DNA of 64,000 bases, from the NCBI RefSeq assembly GCF_947503415.1, contig NZ_CANNDS010000002.1:124001-188000 (forward strand). The letters are read 5' to 3'. Each line of letters opens with the position of its first letter. Position 1 is the stretch's first letter. Shown in pieces: positions 37,478 to 46,685 of the stretch. Under the pieces are notes generated by a model. It made no database searches. It had not been told where the DNA came from and worked only from the letters and a program-made list of their open reading frames with translations. Position numbers and translations under genes: made by a program. Origin of the DNA: an uncultured Tateyamaria sp. GTDB lineage: Bacteria; Pseudomonadota; Alphaproteobacteria; Rhodobacterales; Rhodobacteraceae.

Positions 37478-39889
37478 CTATGCGCGCAGTCGCGTCCCGT
37501 CCGCGTCAAATGGCGGTTTTTCCAGTATTATTGCGCCGTGTGGACGCCCCAATACCATCACTTGCACCCGGTCGCCCGGTCCCGCATCGGTGACATAGCC
37601 TAGTGCCAGGCTCATTCCGACACTGTAGCCATAGGCCCCTGACGTCACGCGACCGATCCCCTTGCCATCACGAAAAATTGGCTCACCTCCCGTCGCATCC
37701 GCACCAGACGCATCCGTATCGGCAGCATCAAGCTGCAACAGCACCAATGATTCGCGCGCAGGTTGCTGCATCACATCCGCAACCGCATGTTTATTCAGGA
37801 AATCCTGGTCCAGCTTCACCAACCGGTCCAGCCCCACCTCCTGCGGCCAGTACTCAGGACTATACTCTCGGCTCCATGAGCCATAGCCCTTCTCGACTCG
37901 CAGGCTCATCAACGCGCGGCTGCCCACCGGACCGATGCCCATCTCGGCCCCTGCCTCGATCAGAGCAGAGTAAAGCCGTACCTGATCCTCTGTTCTGCAA
38001 TGCAGTTCCCACCCCAGATCGCCGGTAAAGGACACCCGCAGCGCCAGCACCTCGACCCCGGCCAGATCAATCCGCTGCGACCGCATGAATGGGAAATCCT
38101 CGGTGGCCAGCGACGCATTGGTCATGCGTTGCAGCATCGCCCGGCTGTCCGGCCCCGCCACGTTGAAGCCGCAGACCGCCTCTGTCTGACTTTCGAACGT
38201 GGTGCCCGCAGGCAGCGGCACCTGTCTGAAGAAGCGCTGGTGATATCGCTCGGCCATTCCCGACCCGATGATCCAGAACTCGTGCTCGGCCAATCGCGTC
38301 ACGGTGAAGTCCCCGGCAATGCCGCCGCGCTTGCCAATAAGTGGCGTCAAGCAGGACCGGCCCACAACACGCGGCATCCGATTGGCAAAGACGGCGTTCA
38401 ACCAGTCTTCCGCCCCCGGCCCCTTGCAGACATATTTTGCGAAGTTCGAGATATCGATGATCCCGCCCCGGTCCCGCAGCATCCGCGCCTCGGCGCCCAC
38501 GACATCGAACCACGGTTGGCGGGTGAATCCGGCGGTGTCCTCGACATCGCCAAAGTAAAGCGGATGTTCCCAGCCGAAATTCAGGCCCATCTTGGCCCCC
38601 ATCGACACTTGCATGTCATGCGCGGGCCGGGTGCGCACGGGGCGCCCCGCCTCTCGTTCTTCGCCGGGGAAGTGGATCTTGAACCGGTGCGCGTATTGAT
38701 CACCCACACGCGCCTTGGTGAACGCTTTGCCGGCCCACGTCCCGAACCGGGCCATGTCCCATGCAAACATGTCGTACTTGGTTTCGCCCTCGACCATCCA
38801 CTGCGCTGCCAGCAGGCCCATCCCACCCGACTGGGAAAAGCCTGGAATGATCCCGTTGCAGCAGAAATAGCCCTGTAGCTCAGGCACGGGTCCAAACAGC
38901 ACATTGGAATCTGGAGACCAGATCATCGGCCCGTTGATCACTCGCTTGATCCCGGCAGTGCCCACCACCGGCACCCGGTCAATGGCGCGCATCATGTTTT
39001 CTTCGATCCGCTCCAGATCGTCGGCAAACAACTCATGGCCAAAGCCCTGCGGCGTGCCATCCTCCGCCCAGAAGCGCACGTCCTTTTCGTAGGCACCCAC
39101 AAGCAACCCCTGCCCTTCCTGACGCAGGTAGTACTCCCCGTCCCGGTCAGCGACAGAAGGTAAGCGCCGATCCATGGCAGCCACTTCGGCAATGGTCTCG
39201 GTCACGAAATACTGGTGTTCCGTGGGCTGCAACGGCAACTCAAGCCCCGCCAAAGCCGCCACCTCACGGCCCCACAGACCAGCGGCATTCACCACCCAAG
39301 GGGTTGCAATATCGCCTTTCTCGGTCCGCACGATCCACGTCCCATCTGGCTGCTGTTCGGTCCCGGTCACCGGGCAGAACCGCACAATCTCTGCCCCATT
39401 CTGGCGCGCACCGGCGGCATAGGCGTTGGTCACACCGCTGGGGTCCACATTGCCGCCATCCGGTTCCCACATGATGCAGCGAATGCCGTCATAATCGACC
39501 AGCGGATGCAACCGCTCGGCTTCGGCCCGATCAATCTCGTGGAAGTTCATGCCATAAAGCTTGGCTTTGGCCGCCTGCAACCGCAGCTGATGTTCGCGCG
39601 CCTCCGTCTGGGCCAGATAAAGTGATCCCGGCTGAAACACGCCACAGCCCTGACCGGTCTCCTGCTCCAACTCTTTATACAGACCCATCGTGTAGTGCTG
39701 GATGCGGCTGATATTTGTGCTGTCATGCAGCCCATGAATGTTCGCCGCAGCATGCCAAGTCGAACCGGAGGTCAATTCGTCCCGTTCCAGCAGGATCACA
39801 TCGGTCCAGCCCAGCTTGGTCAGATGATACAGAATGGAACAGCCGATGACGCCGCCGCCGATCACGACGGCCTGTGCGTGGGTGTGCAT
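37478..39889 (-). CDS. FAD-dependent dehydrogenase with GcvT domain (dimethylglycine/sarcosine type)
   Basis: The 803-residue protein has an N-terminal DAO-type FAD domain (VVIGGGVIGCSILYHLTKLG) with the motif SGSTWHAAAN; in dimethylglycine dehydrogenases the histidine of this motif (H46 here) bonds covalently to FAD. From about 430 it has a GcvT-like aminomethyltransferase fold (ISNFAKYVCKGPGAEDWLN, LRVSFTGDLGWELHC) that passes the removed methyl group to tetrahydrofolate. The probable reaction is demethylation of an N-methyl amine (dimethylglycine, sarcosine or a relative). A paralogue lies at 41408-43810. The 148 bases between this gene and the LytTR start (37330-37477) show no gene. Confidence 0.88.
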   Translation of the reverse strand: MHTHAQAVVIGGGVIGCSILYHLTKLGWTDVILLERDELTSGSTWHAAANIHGLHDSTNISRIQHYTMGLYKELEQETGQGCGVFQPGSLYLAQTEAREHQLRLQAAKAKLYGMNFHEIDRAEAERLHPLVDYDGIRCIMWEPDGGNVDPSGVTNAYAAGARQNGAEIVRFCPVTGTEQQPDGTWIVRTEKGDIATPWVVNAAGLWGREVAALAGLELPLQPTEHQYFVTETIAEVAAMDRRLPSVADRDGEYYLRQEGQGLLVGAYEKDVRFWAEDGTPQGFGHELFADDLERIEENMMRAIDRVPVVGTAGIKRVINGPMIWSPDSNVLFGPVPELQGYFCCNGIIPGFSQSGGMGLLAAQWMVEGETKYDMFAWDMARFGTWAGKAFTKARVGDQYAHRFKIHFPGEEREAGRPVRTRPAHDMQVSMGAKMGLNFGWEHPLYFGDVEDTAGFTRQPWFDVVGAEARMLRDRGGIIDISNFAKYVCKGPGAEDWLNAVFANRMPRVVGRSCLTPLIGKRGGIAGDFTVTRLAEHEFWIIGSGMAERYHQRFFRQVPLPAGTTFESQTEAVCGFNVAGPDSRAMLQRMTNASLATEDFPFMRSQRIDLAGVEVLALRVSFTGDLGWELHCRTEDQVRLYSALIEAGAEMGIGPVGSRALMSLRVEKGYGSWSREYSPEYWPQEVGLDRLVKLDQDFLNKHAVADVMQQPARESLVLLQLDAADTDASGADATGGEPIFRDGKGIGRVTSGAYGYSVGMSLALGYVTDAGPGDRVQVMVLGRPHGAIILEKPPFDADGTRLRA

Positions 39890-39996
39890 GGAGATGCCCT
39901 TGCAGTGGTTTCGCTGCTGCCCAAACTGCGCGCCGCTCCGGCACCCCGGTTGCCCACGCGCGACATATCACGTCGCTGGCGGATAAGGATGCGCGA

Positions 39997-41271
39997 TTAG
40001 TCCCGGATGCGTTCCGCCGCTTTGGCGATCAACCGATTGCGGTCTGGCTCCCACGTAATCGCCTCCTTTGCGCGATCCAGAAATTCTGAACCCAGATCGC
40101 GCGCGGCATTGCTCAAGCCTTCGTCAGGGTGGTGCATCAAACCGGCCATGACGCGCTGCAAACGCTGCTGCACTTCGACCTCACCTGCCCCGTCGCGGGC
40201 AATTCCTGCAAAGGCATCGACAATCAGATCGACAGGATCCAGCGGCGGCACGTGCAATCTGTCATGCTCGGGCGCGGCGTCCCCGGCGGTTTCGTCCTGA
40301 TAAAGCGACAGAATGCGCGCCGACCGGTTGAGGACGTCAATGGCGGTGCCCGGGTCGTTGACACCGGGCGAGAGCGCCTTGGACCCGATCTCGGACATGA
40401 CGAGCAGGCCGAACCGGGGGTCCTGATCGTAGGTACGAACATCGCCAATTACTGCCAAACGCTGCACGTCCTTGATCAGCGCGTCCTTGTCGTCGGGATC
40501 CCCCATCACCCAGACAAGCGGTTCGTTCACAAAGACAAAGCTGCCAATGCTGCAAAGGAAATACAGTGTCACATCGTGCTCCGCGGCGGCTTCCTGCAAA
40601 GCCTCGGGATACAGATACTGCAAATAGCCGCTGTCACTTGACGGCACAGACCACGCATCCTCCGGCAGATCGCCCGTCCATGGACACGCGCCCAGACACG
40701 GTGTTTCCAGCCGTTCCTGAAACTGCTGTTGCGTGATCGTTTCCAACTGCCGGGTCGTGTCGATCAACGACCCAAGCGTCTGCAAATGCAGTGTCCATCG
40801 GATGAGAGACCACACCACAAAGGCCAAAACAAGAACGGTCAGCCAGAACAGCACAAGCGCCCGGTCATCCACGTAAATGCCGATCTCACGCAGCACGATC
40901 GCTACAAGCGCATAGACATAGGCGCCGATAAAAGCCGCCAGCGTGTTCTGCGTGACCGCATCCTGCATGATCAACTGATGCACACGCGGCGTCCATTGAG
41001 TGGATGAGGATTGGTAAACGCTCACCATAACGGTCAGCGAAAACGTTGTCACCGCAAGCATCGCATTGGCAATCAGGTTCAACAGCCGGTCCGCTGCCGA
41101 CCCCGGAAGCGTCGTTGCCATATCCTGCGGCACCAGCGGTTCGATCAACTGGCTCATTGCCAGTGCGACAAAGGCAAAGAGGCCCATTGCCGCCACCCGT
41201 ACCCACAGTTTTCGACCATAGTGCCGGATCAACGCCACCGCAGTCTTGGGCAGGTGTTTCAGAAATTCCAT
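39997..41271 (-). CDS. DUF2254 family membrane protein
   Basis: From ATG at 41271 the product is 424 residues. It has two pairs of membrane spans (about 24-44, 66-90, 112-130 and 138-156), then a soluble C-terminal domain containing DPRFGLLVMSEIGSKALSPG and NDPGTAIDVLNRSARIL, the conserved core of DUF2254. AAGGAACG precedes this ATG; the next upstream ATG, at 41307, is less likely. No function is established for the family. It sits between the two FAD/GcvT paralogues, divergent from the second. Confidence 0.85.
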   Translation of the reverse strand: MEFLKHLPKTAVALIRHYGRKLWVRVAAMGLFAFVALAMSQLIEPLVPQDMATTLPGSAADRLLNLIANAMLAVTTFSLTVMVSVYQSSSTQWTPRVHQLIMQDAVTQNTLAAFIGAYVYALVAIVLREIGIYVDDRALVLFWLTVLVLAFVVWSLIRWTLHLQTLGSLIDTTRQLETITQQQFQERLETPCLGACPWTGDLPEDAWSVPSSDSGYLQYLYPEALQEAAAEHDVTLYFLCSIGSFVFVNEPLVWVMGDPDDKDALIKDVQRLAVIGDVRTYDQDPRFGLLVMSEIGSKALSPGVNDPGTAIDVLNRSARILSLYQDETAGDAAPEHDRLHVPPLDPVDLIVDAFAGIARDGAGEVEVQQRLQRVMAGLMHHPDEGLSNAARDLGSEFLDRAKEAITWEPDRNRLIAKAAERIRD

Positions 41272-41407
41272 GTCGTGCAAACGTTCCTTGGGCCAAGCCG
41301 TTCCCATTACCGACAGATCATGTCGCAGATGACCAGCCCGCACCATCATCTTGCCAAATAAACTCGGCCACAGGGGCCATTTCGCCCCGCTTGGAAAGGC
41401 CCGCCTC

Positions 41408-43810
41408 ATGCAAACCACAACCCGTGTCGCCGTCATCGGCGGCGGCGTCGTTGGTGCCTCCGTCCTGTATCACCTGACCAAGCTGGGGTGGTCCGATGTG
41501 ATGCTCCTGGAACGGTTTGAGCTGACCTCGGGCAGCACATGGCACGCCGCGGGTGGGTTTCACACACTTAACGGCGACACCAATATGGCCGCCCTTCAGG
41601 GCTACACCATCAAGCTTTATAAGGAGTTGGAACAGATCACCGGCATGTCCTGCGGCCTGCACCACGTGGGCGGGATCACCCTGGCAGACAATCAGGACCG
41701 CTTCGACATGCTGCTGGCCGAACGCGCCAAGCATCGCTTCATGGGGCTGGAGACCGAAATCGTCGGCCCCGAAGACATCACTAAAATCGCCCCCATCACC
41801 AACACGGATGGCATCATTGGCGCGCTCTACGACCCGCTCGACGGCCATCTTGATCCCTCCGGCACCACCCACGCCTATGCCAAGGCAGCGCGCATGGGGG
41901 GTGCCACAATTCACACCCACACCATGGTGCATGACACCAGCCAGCGCGCGGACGGCACATGGGACGTGGTCACGGACAAGGGCACCATCCACGCCGAACA
42001 CGTAGTCAACGCGGGTGGCCTCTGGGCGCGCGAAGTGGGGGCCATGGCGGGCGTCTACCTGCCTCTGCACCCGATGGAACACCAGTACATCGTCACCGAC
42101 GAGATCGCGGACATCTACAATCGCGACGCCGAACACCCGCACGTGATGGACCCGGCGGGCGAAAGTTATCTCCGGCAAGAGGGCCGCGGCCTCTGCATCG
42201 GCTTTTACGAACAAAAGTGCCGTCCTTGGGCCGTTGACGGCACCCCATGGAGCTTCGGCCACGAACTCCTGCCCGATGATTTCGACAAGATCGAAGACAG
42301 CATCGCCTTTGCCTACAAACGCTTCCCCGTGCTGGAAACCGCCGGCATCAAATCCGTCATCCACGGCCCCTTCACCTTCGCCCCCGACGGCAACCCGCTG
42401 GTCGGCCCCGTGCCGGGCTTGCGCAACTACTGGTCGGCCTGCGGCGTCATGGCGGGCTTCTCCCAAGGGGGCGGCGTTGGTCTCATGCTGGCCCAATGGA
42501 TGATCGAAGGCGAGTGCGAACGCGACGTAACTGCGATGGACGTCGCCCGCTTCGGGGACTGGATCAGCCCCGGCTACACCCGCCCAAAGGTCATCGAAAA
42601 CTACCAAAAACGCTTTTCCGTCGCCTACCCGAACGAGGAACTGCCCGCGGCACGCCCGAACCGCACAACACCGATGTACGACATTTTCACCGACATGGGC
42701 GCTGTCTGGGGTCAGCAATACGGGCTGGAGGTGGCAAACTACTACGCCCAAGACGGCGAGCCATCCTATGAAACCCCATCCTTCCGCCGCTCAGACGCCT
42801 TCGCCGCCACCGCGCGCGAGGTCCGCGCCGTCCGCTCAAACGTCGGTATCAATGAGGTGCACAATTTCGGCAAATACCGCATCACTGGCCCAAACGCTCG
42901 TGCGTGGCTCGACCACATCATGGCGGGTCGCGTACCACAGCCAGGGCGCGTCTCGCTCACGCCAATGCTCAGTGCCAAGGGGAGGCTCATCGGAGACTTC
43001 ACCATGTCCTGCCCGAGTGAGGCGGACTTCCAACTCACCGCCAGCTACGGCGCGCAAGCCGTCCACATGCGCCACTTCAAGCAACACGAAGAAACCGGCG
43101 TAACAGTTGAAAATATCAGCGACAATCGCAACGGCTTTCAACTGGCAGGGCCACGCGCCCGCGACGTATTGCGGGCCTGCACGCGCACCGACATCTCCGA
43201 TATGCGCTTTCTCGATGTACGCCACCTCACCGTCGGCACGACTGACTGCATCGTGCAACGGGTCAGCTACACCGGCGATTTGGGCTTTGAAATCTACTGT
43301 GACCCCATGGCCCAACGCCAGCTTTGGTGGACGCTGTGGGAGGCAGGTCAAGCACACAGCATCACGCCCTTCGGGATGCGGGCGATGATGTCACTCAGGC
43401 TCGACAAGTTCTTCGGTTCATGGCTGAGCGAATACTCCCCCGACTACACTGCGGCGGAAACCGGCATGGACCGTTTTATCGCCTGGTCGAAAAACACCGA
43501 CTTCATCGGTCGCAACGCCGCCGAAGCCGAACGTGCAACAGGTACTGGGAGACGTCTCTGCGCCGTGGACGCGGACGATGCCGACGTTCAAGGCTACGAA
43601 CCCATCTGGCTCAACGACAAGGTCGTCGGCTTCTGCACCTCGGGCGGCTACTCACACCATACAGACACGTCCGTCGCCCTTGGCTTCCTGCCCAGCCAAC
43701 ACATAACAAACGGCCTGCAGGTTCATATCGAAATCCTCGGTCAAATGCGCAGTGCCACCCTTGTGACCACCCCTCTGTTCGATCCAGACGGGACCCGCAT
43801 GCGCGGCTAG
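41408..43810 (+). CDS. FAD-dependent dehydrogenase with GcvT domain, paralogue of 37478-39889
   Basis: The 800-residue protein has the same layout as the 803-residue neighbour: the FAD motif VAVIGGGVVGASVLYHLTKL, SGSTWHAAGG with the candidate flavin-linked histidine H46, and a C-terminal GcvT-like domain (NFGKYRITGPNARAWLDH, VSYTGDLGFEIYC). The two share many identical stretches, such as HLTKLGW and SGSTWHAA, but diverge elsewhere, so they probably act on different methylated amines. The ATG at 41408 is chosen over an extension to 41351. It faces away from the DUF2254 gene. Confidence 0.88.
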   Translation: MQTTTRVAVIGGGVVGASVLYHLTKLGWSDVMLLERFELTSGSTWHAAGGFHTLNGDTNMAALQGYTIKLYKELEQITGMSCGLHHVGGITLADNQDRFDMLLAERAKHRFMGLETEIVGPEDITKIAPITNTDGIIGALYDPLDGHLDPSGTTHAYAKAARMGGATIHTHTMVHDTSQRADGTWDVVTDKGTIHAEHVVNAGGLWAREVGAMAGVYLPLHPMEHQYIVTDEIADIYNRDAEHPHVMDPAGESYLRQEGRGLCIGFYEQKCRPWAVDGTPWSFGHELLPDDFDKIEDSIAFAYKRFPVLETAGIKSVIHGPFTFAPDGNPLVGPVPGLRNYWSACGVMAGFSQGGGVGLMLAQWMIEGECERDVTAMDVARFGDWISPGYTRPKVIENYQKRFSVAYPNEELPAARPNRTTPMYDIFTDMGAVWGQQYGLEVANYYAQDGEPSYETPSFRRSDAFAATAREVRAVRSNVGINEVHNFGKYRITGPNARAWLDHIMAGRVPQPGRVSLTPMLSAKGRLIGDFTMSCPSEADFQLTASYGAQAVHMRHFKQHEETGVTVENISDNRNGFQLAGPRARDVLRACTRTDISDMRFLDVRHLTVGTTDCIVQRVSYTGDLGFEIYCDPMAQRQLWWTLWEAGQAHSITPFGMRAMMSLRLDKFFGSWLSEYSPDYTAAETGMDRFIAWSKNTDFIGRNAAEAERATGTGRRLCAVDADDADVQGYEPIWLNDKVVGFCTSGGYSHHTDTSVALGFLPSQHITNGLQVHIEILGQMRSATLVTTPLFDPDGTRMRG

Positions 43811-43914
43811 CCCTTTCTTCGCACTTCCAATAAATTCAAGGGGAGGCGCAGCCTGCCGGGCAAAGCTCCCCTCCGAGTGTTGCAGCACCGCCGACACGCG
43901 CATACGGTCCCGAT

Positions 43915-44511
43915 ATGATGCCCATCCTCATCCTCGCCGCCGGATCGTCGTCCCGCATGCGCGGCCGCGACAAGCTGCTGGAACGCGTGGACGGCGAACC
44001 TCTGCTCGCCCGGCAAATCGCAATGGCACAATCCATTAGCCACGACGTGCGCGTGGCCCTGCCACCTGCCCCACACCCAAGACACGCCATTGCAGCCAAA
44101 TCTGGTGCGCGCTGCGTAATCGTTCCTGATGCTGACGAAGGCATGGGGGCCAGCCTGCGCACCATTTTCGACACACTCCGCACCGAACCGTACGCCATGC
44201 TCCTGCTCGCAGACTTGCCCGACATCAGCGCAGACGACCTGCGCGCCGTCCAAAACGCAGTGCAGGACGCCCCCGACGCGCTCATCTGGCGCGGGGCGAC
44301 TGCGGACGGTCAAGGTGGGCACCCGATCGTGTTTCACCACAGCCTTTTCCCAGCAATTTCAAAGCTGTCCGGCGATGATGGAGGGCGCGGCGTGGTCCAA
44401 AGCGCAGGCACCCGCGTGCATCTTGTCCCGCTGCAAGGCAACCGGGCAAGGCTCGATCTTGATACACCGGAAGATTGGGCCGCATGGCGCGCGGCCCGTC
44501 AGATCACCTGA
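43915..44511 (+). CDS. MobA/MocA-like nucleotidyltransferase
   Basis: The 198-residue protein is a GT-A-fold NTP transferase: PILILAAGSSSRMRGRDKLL (3-22) is the nucleotide-binding loop and LLLADLPDISADDL the metal-site region, followed by GGHPIVFHHSLFP. These match the molybdenum cofactor cytidylyl- or guanylyltransferase group (MocA/MobA-like) that matures enzymes such as xanthine or CO dehydrogenase. No molybdoenzyme gene lies in the window, although CoxE-like and MoxR genes at 59.8-64 kb often accompany them. It overlaps the RTX gene 3' end by 8 bases. Confidence 0.82.
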   Translation: MMPILILAAGSSSRMRGRDKLLERVDGEPLLARQIAMAQSISHDVRVALPPAPHPRHAIAAKSGARCVIVPDADEGMGASLRTIFDTLRTEPYAMLLLADLPDISADDLRAVQNAVQDAPDALIWRGATADGQGGHPIVFHHSLFPAISKLSGDDGGRGVVQSAGTRVHLVPLQGNRARLDLDTPEDWAAWRAARQIT

Positions 44512-46375
44512 GACGATCCACCAGGATCTGTGCTTCGTGCCGCTTCAACGACACCCGGGCAGAGCCATAGCTGTCCAACCCCGCAAGCGTTTCCAGCTCC
44601 GGGAAAAGGGTCAGAACCTCGGCCCGCTGGTCCGCACCAATACCGCGCAGCGAATGGTCTCCCGGCTGGAAGCTCTCGGACCAAGCCCCATCGGCCAAAA
44701 CCACCTCGTGCTGATCGAACATCAGGTGCAGGTAGCTTACAGCGCCCGTTTCCACCTGATCCACGCCATCTAGGCCGGTCAGGTGCTTGGCCGCAATCAG
44801 CACTTCGCGTTCTTCGAACATCACCTCGGCCAAGTCAGAATTCACCAGCATCCGGTGTTGCGGCGATACAAGCATGTCCCGCTCTGGCAAGCCCTTGCCC
44901 AACGCACCCTGACGGATCAACACAGGCTGGAAAGTGTCATGCCCGCGCATCTCATCGGGTGTCAGGTCACGGCGGCCAACCCAGCGCAAGGTCTGTGCAC
45001 CGTTGTCACGGGTGAACACTTTGTCCCCGGCACGTAGCCGTTCGACTGCGATCTCACCCTTCGGCGTCGCAATGCGCGTTCCGGGAGTGAAGCAGATGAT
45101 GATCTGCTCAATCTCGGAATAGGTCACGCGGCGGGCCACGTTTCCGTTGTCATCCAGCAACTCGACTGTCCCGGACTCCGATCCCGGACCGTCCGGCAAG
45201 ACGTTGGCGCGTACCCCCGACAGATCCAGCACATCGATGTCGGACCCATCAGCGTCTTCGCCGCCAACGATATTGTGGTTTCCAAGCCCGTCAAAAATGA
45301 ACCGGTCAGACCCGGTGCCCCCTTCGGCCTGATCGTTATCCGGGCCAAGGGTAATCAGATCTTCGCCCGCGCCGCCCAACAATGTGTCGTCGCCCGTGCC
45401 ACCGGTCAGCGTGTCGTCGCCTGCGCCGCCCGTCAGCTCATCCTGGCCCTGGCCACCGTCCAGCACGTCATCGCCTTCGCCACCGTCAACGGTGTCGTCG
45501 CCGCGACCGCCAGCCAGGCTGTCATCACCACCCTGGCCGAAAATCACGTCTTGCCCGGCACCGCCATCAATCGTGTCATCACCCGCATCAATGGGCGTGA
45601 CGACGACATCGTCAATCAGGTCACCAGAGAAGGAGAAGCCGGAATTGGTTGTCCGAGCCTCAAGCGTGAACTCGATGAATTCACGGTTCTCGAACGAGGC
45701 GGAGAACCACGCGTCCTGATCGCTCGGATTATTCTGCTCGGAGCCCGCCGCCGTCACTGTGCCGCCGCTCTGGGTCACATTCAGTGACGTGTCGCTGCTG
45801 GTGGCAAAAGCGGTAAAGCTGTTGGCGTCAATGGTGACGGATTCCTGATCACCGACGCGATTGCGGTCCAGGTCGTTAACGGTCGCGGTCGAATTTAACG
45901 ACACCGGCGTGCCCGTCGTCGCGTTCGGGCTGTCCGGGATGAAGAACTCCATCCGGAAACTGGCGGTGTCGCCCGTTCCACTGCCATTCATCAGAATTTC
46001 GGCGCCGGTTGGACCGGACAAATCCACAGTCAGGTTCGGGTCGGACTTTGACACAAGCACGATGCGGGCAGAGACCTGCGTGCCGTCTTCCAGTTGAGCA
46101 ACGTTTCGGTAGACAGCAATGTCACCAGCATCGTTGTTGTTGTCGTTGGATGTCACGCGGTTGCTACGGGAAATCACCAACGGGGTGGCGTCGTTGCCGG
46201 GGGCCGTACCTTCGCCGACGTCGCCAAACAGAGTGTCGTTGCCGCCGCCACCCAGAATGCTGTCGTCGCCGCCCTCGCCGGATACCAAATCCTGCCCGTT
46301 AAAGGCCTGAATTGTGTCGTCTTCGTTCGTTCCCTGCACGGTATCGTTGTTTGACGTTCCGTCGATATCGGCCAT
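44504..46375 (-). CDS. RTX calcium-binding protein with C-terminal Hint domain
   Basis: The 623-residue, strongly acidic protein has RTX nonapeptides at the N-terminus (about 27-50) and again at about 265-355 (GGxGxD-type units such as GGAGDDTLTGGTGDDTLLGG), separated by a beta-rich domain. A linker (DVLDLSG, TYSEIEQII) leads to a Hint domain from Cys428 (CFTPGTRIATPKGE, later VSPQHRMLV). No N-terminal signal peptide is seen, so type I secretion would be expected; no ABC/membrane-fusion genes are nearby. Hint domains can self-process, but the final His-Asn/Cys of true inteins is absent. AAGGG lies upstream of the ATG. Confidence 0.88.
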   Translation of the reverse strand: MADIDGTSNNDTVQGTNEDDTIQAFNGQDLVSGEGGDDSILGGGGNDTLFGDVGEGTAPGNDATPLVISRSNRVTSNDNNNDAGDIAVYRNVAQLEDGTQVSARIVLVSKSDPNLTVDLSGPTGAEILMNGSGTGDTASFRMEFFIPDSPNATTGTPVSLNSTATVNDLDRNRVGDQESVTIDANSFTAFATSSDTSLNVTQSGGTVTAAGSEQNNPSDQDAWFSASFENREFIEFTLEARTTNSGFSFSGDLIDDVVVTPIDAGDDTIDGGAGQDVIFGQGGDDSLAGGRGDDTVDGGEGDDVLDGGQGQDELTGGAGDDTLTGGTGDDTLLGGAGEDLITLGPDNDQAEGGTGSDRFIFDGLGNHNIVGGEDADGSDIDVLDLSGVRANVLPDGPGSESGTVELLDDNGNVARRVTYSEIEQIIICFTPGTRIATPKGEIAVERLRAGDKVFTRDNGAQTLRWVGRRDLTPDEMRGHDTFQPVLIRQGALGKGLPERDMLVSPQHRMLVNSDLAEVMFEEREVLIAAKHLTGLDGVDQVETGAVSYLHLMFDQHEVVLADGAWSESFQPGDHSLRGIGADQRAEVLTLFPELETLAGLDSYGSARVSLKRHEAQILVDRLR

Positions 46376-46544
46376 GGCAGCTGCCCTTCACGTACTTGTA
46401 TTTCTTCGAAGCTTCGATCTGCCCCCACAGATCTAACAACTCAGGCCGGGTTTAATTCAAAGTGGAGTATTATTCAGGGGGAAAATTCCGAAGAAGGTAA
46501 ACCTCGTCACATTTATTGCACAAAGATGCCGCATTGCAGCACCA

Positions 46545-46556
46545 TACGGTACCGTA
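46545..46556. promoter_or_regulatory. 12-bp perfect palindrome upstream of the 623-residue RTX gene
   Basis: TACGGTACCGTA is a perfect palindrome, nearly extended by CCA and TGG at the flanks. It lies about 170 bases upstream of the RTX gene start, in a 310-base AT-rich gap (46376-46685) that contains no gene and also holds the terminator of the upstream giant gene. An operator is possible. Confidence 0.35.
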
Positions 46557-46593
46557 ATGGAAACAATTGTGCACCCTATCCTGCATTAAACAC

Positions 46594-46622
46594 AAAAAAC
46601 GGGATGCAGCCCCCTGCCCCGT
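46594..46622 (-). terminator. Rho-independent terminator after the giant RTX gene
   Basis: On the minus strand ACGGG-GCAG, a GGGG loop, CTGC, a two-base bulge and CCCGT form a stem followed by TTTTT. It lies about 65 bases after the stop of the 1956-residue gene, so the two RTX genes are probably separate transcripts. Confidence 0.7.
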
Positions 46623-46685
46623 CTCCTGCGCCCCCGCGAATCAATCGCGAGGTGCTGCATAATTCGCGCGTTCTGCGCGTCGCGG

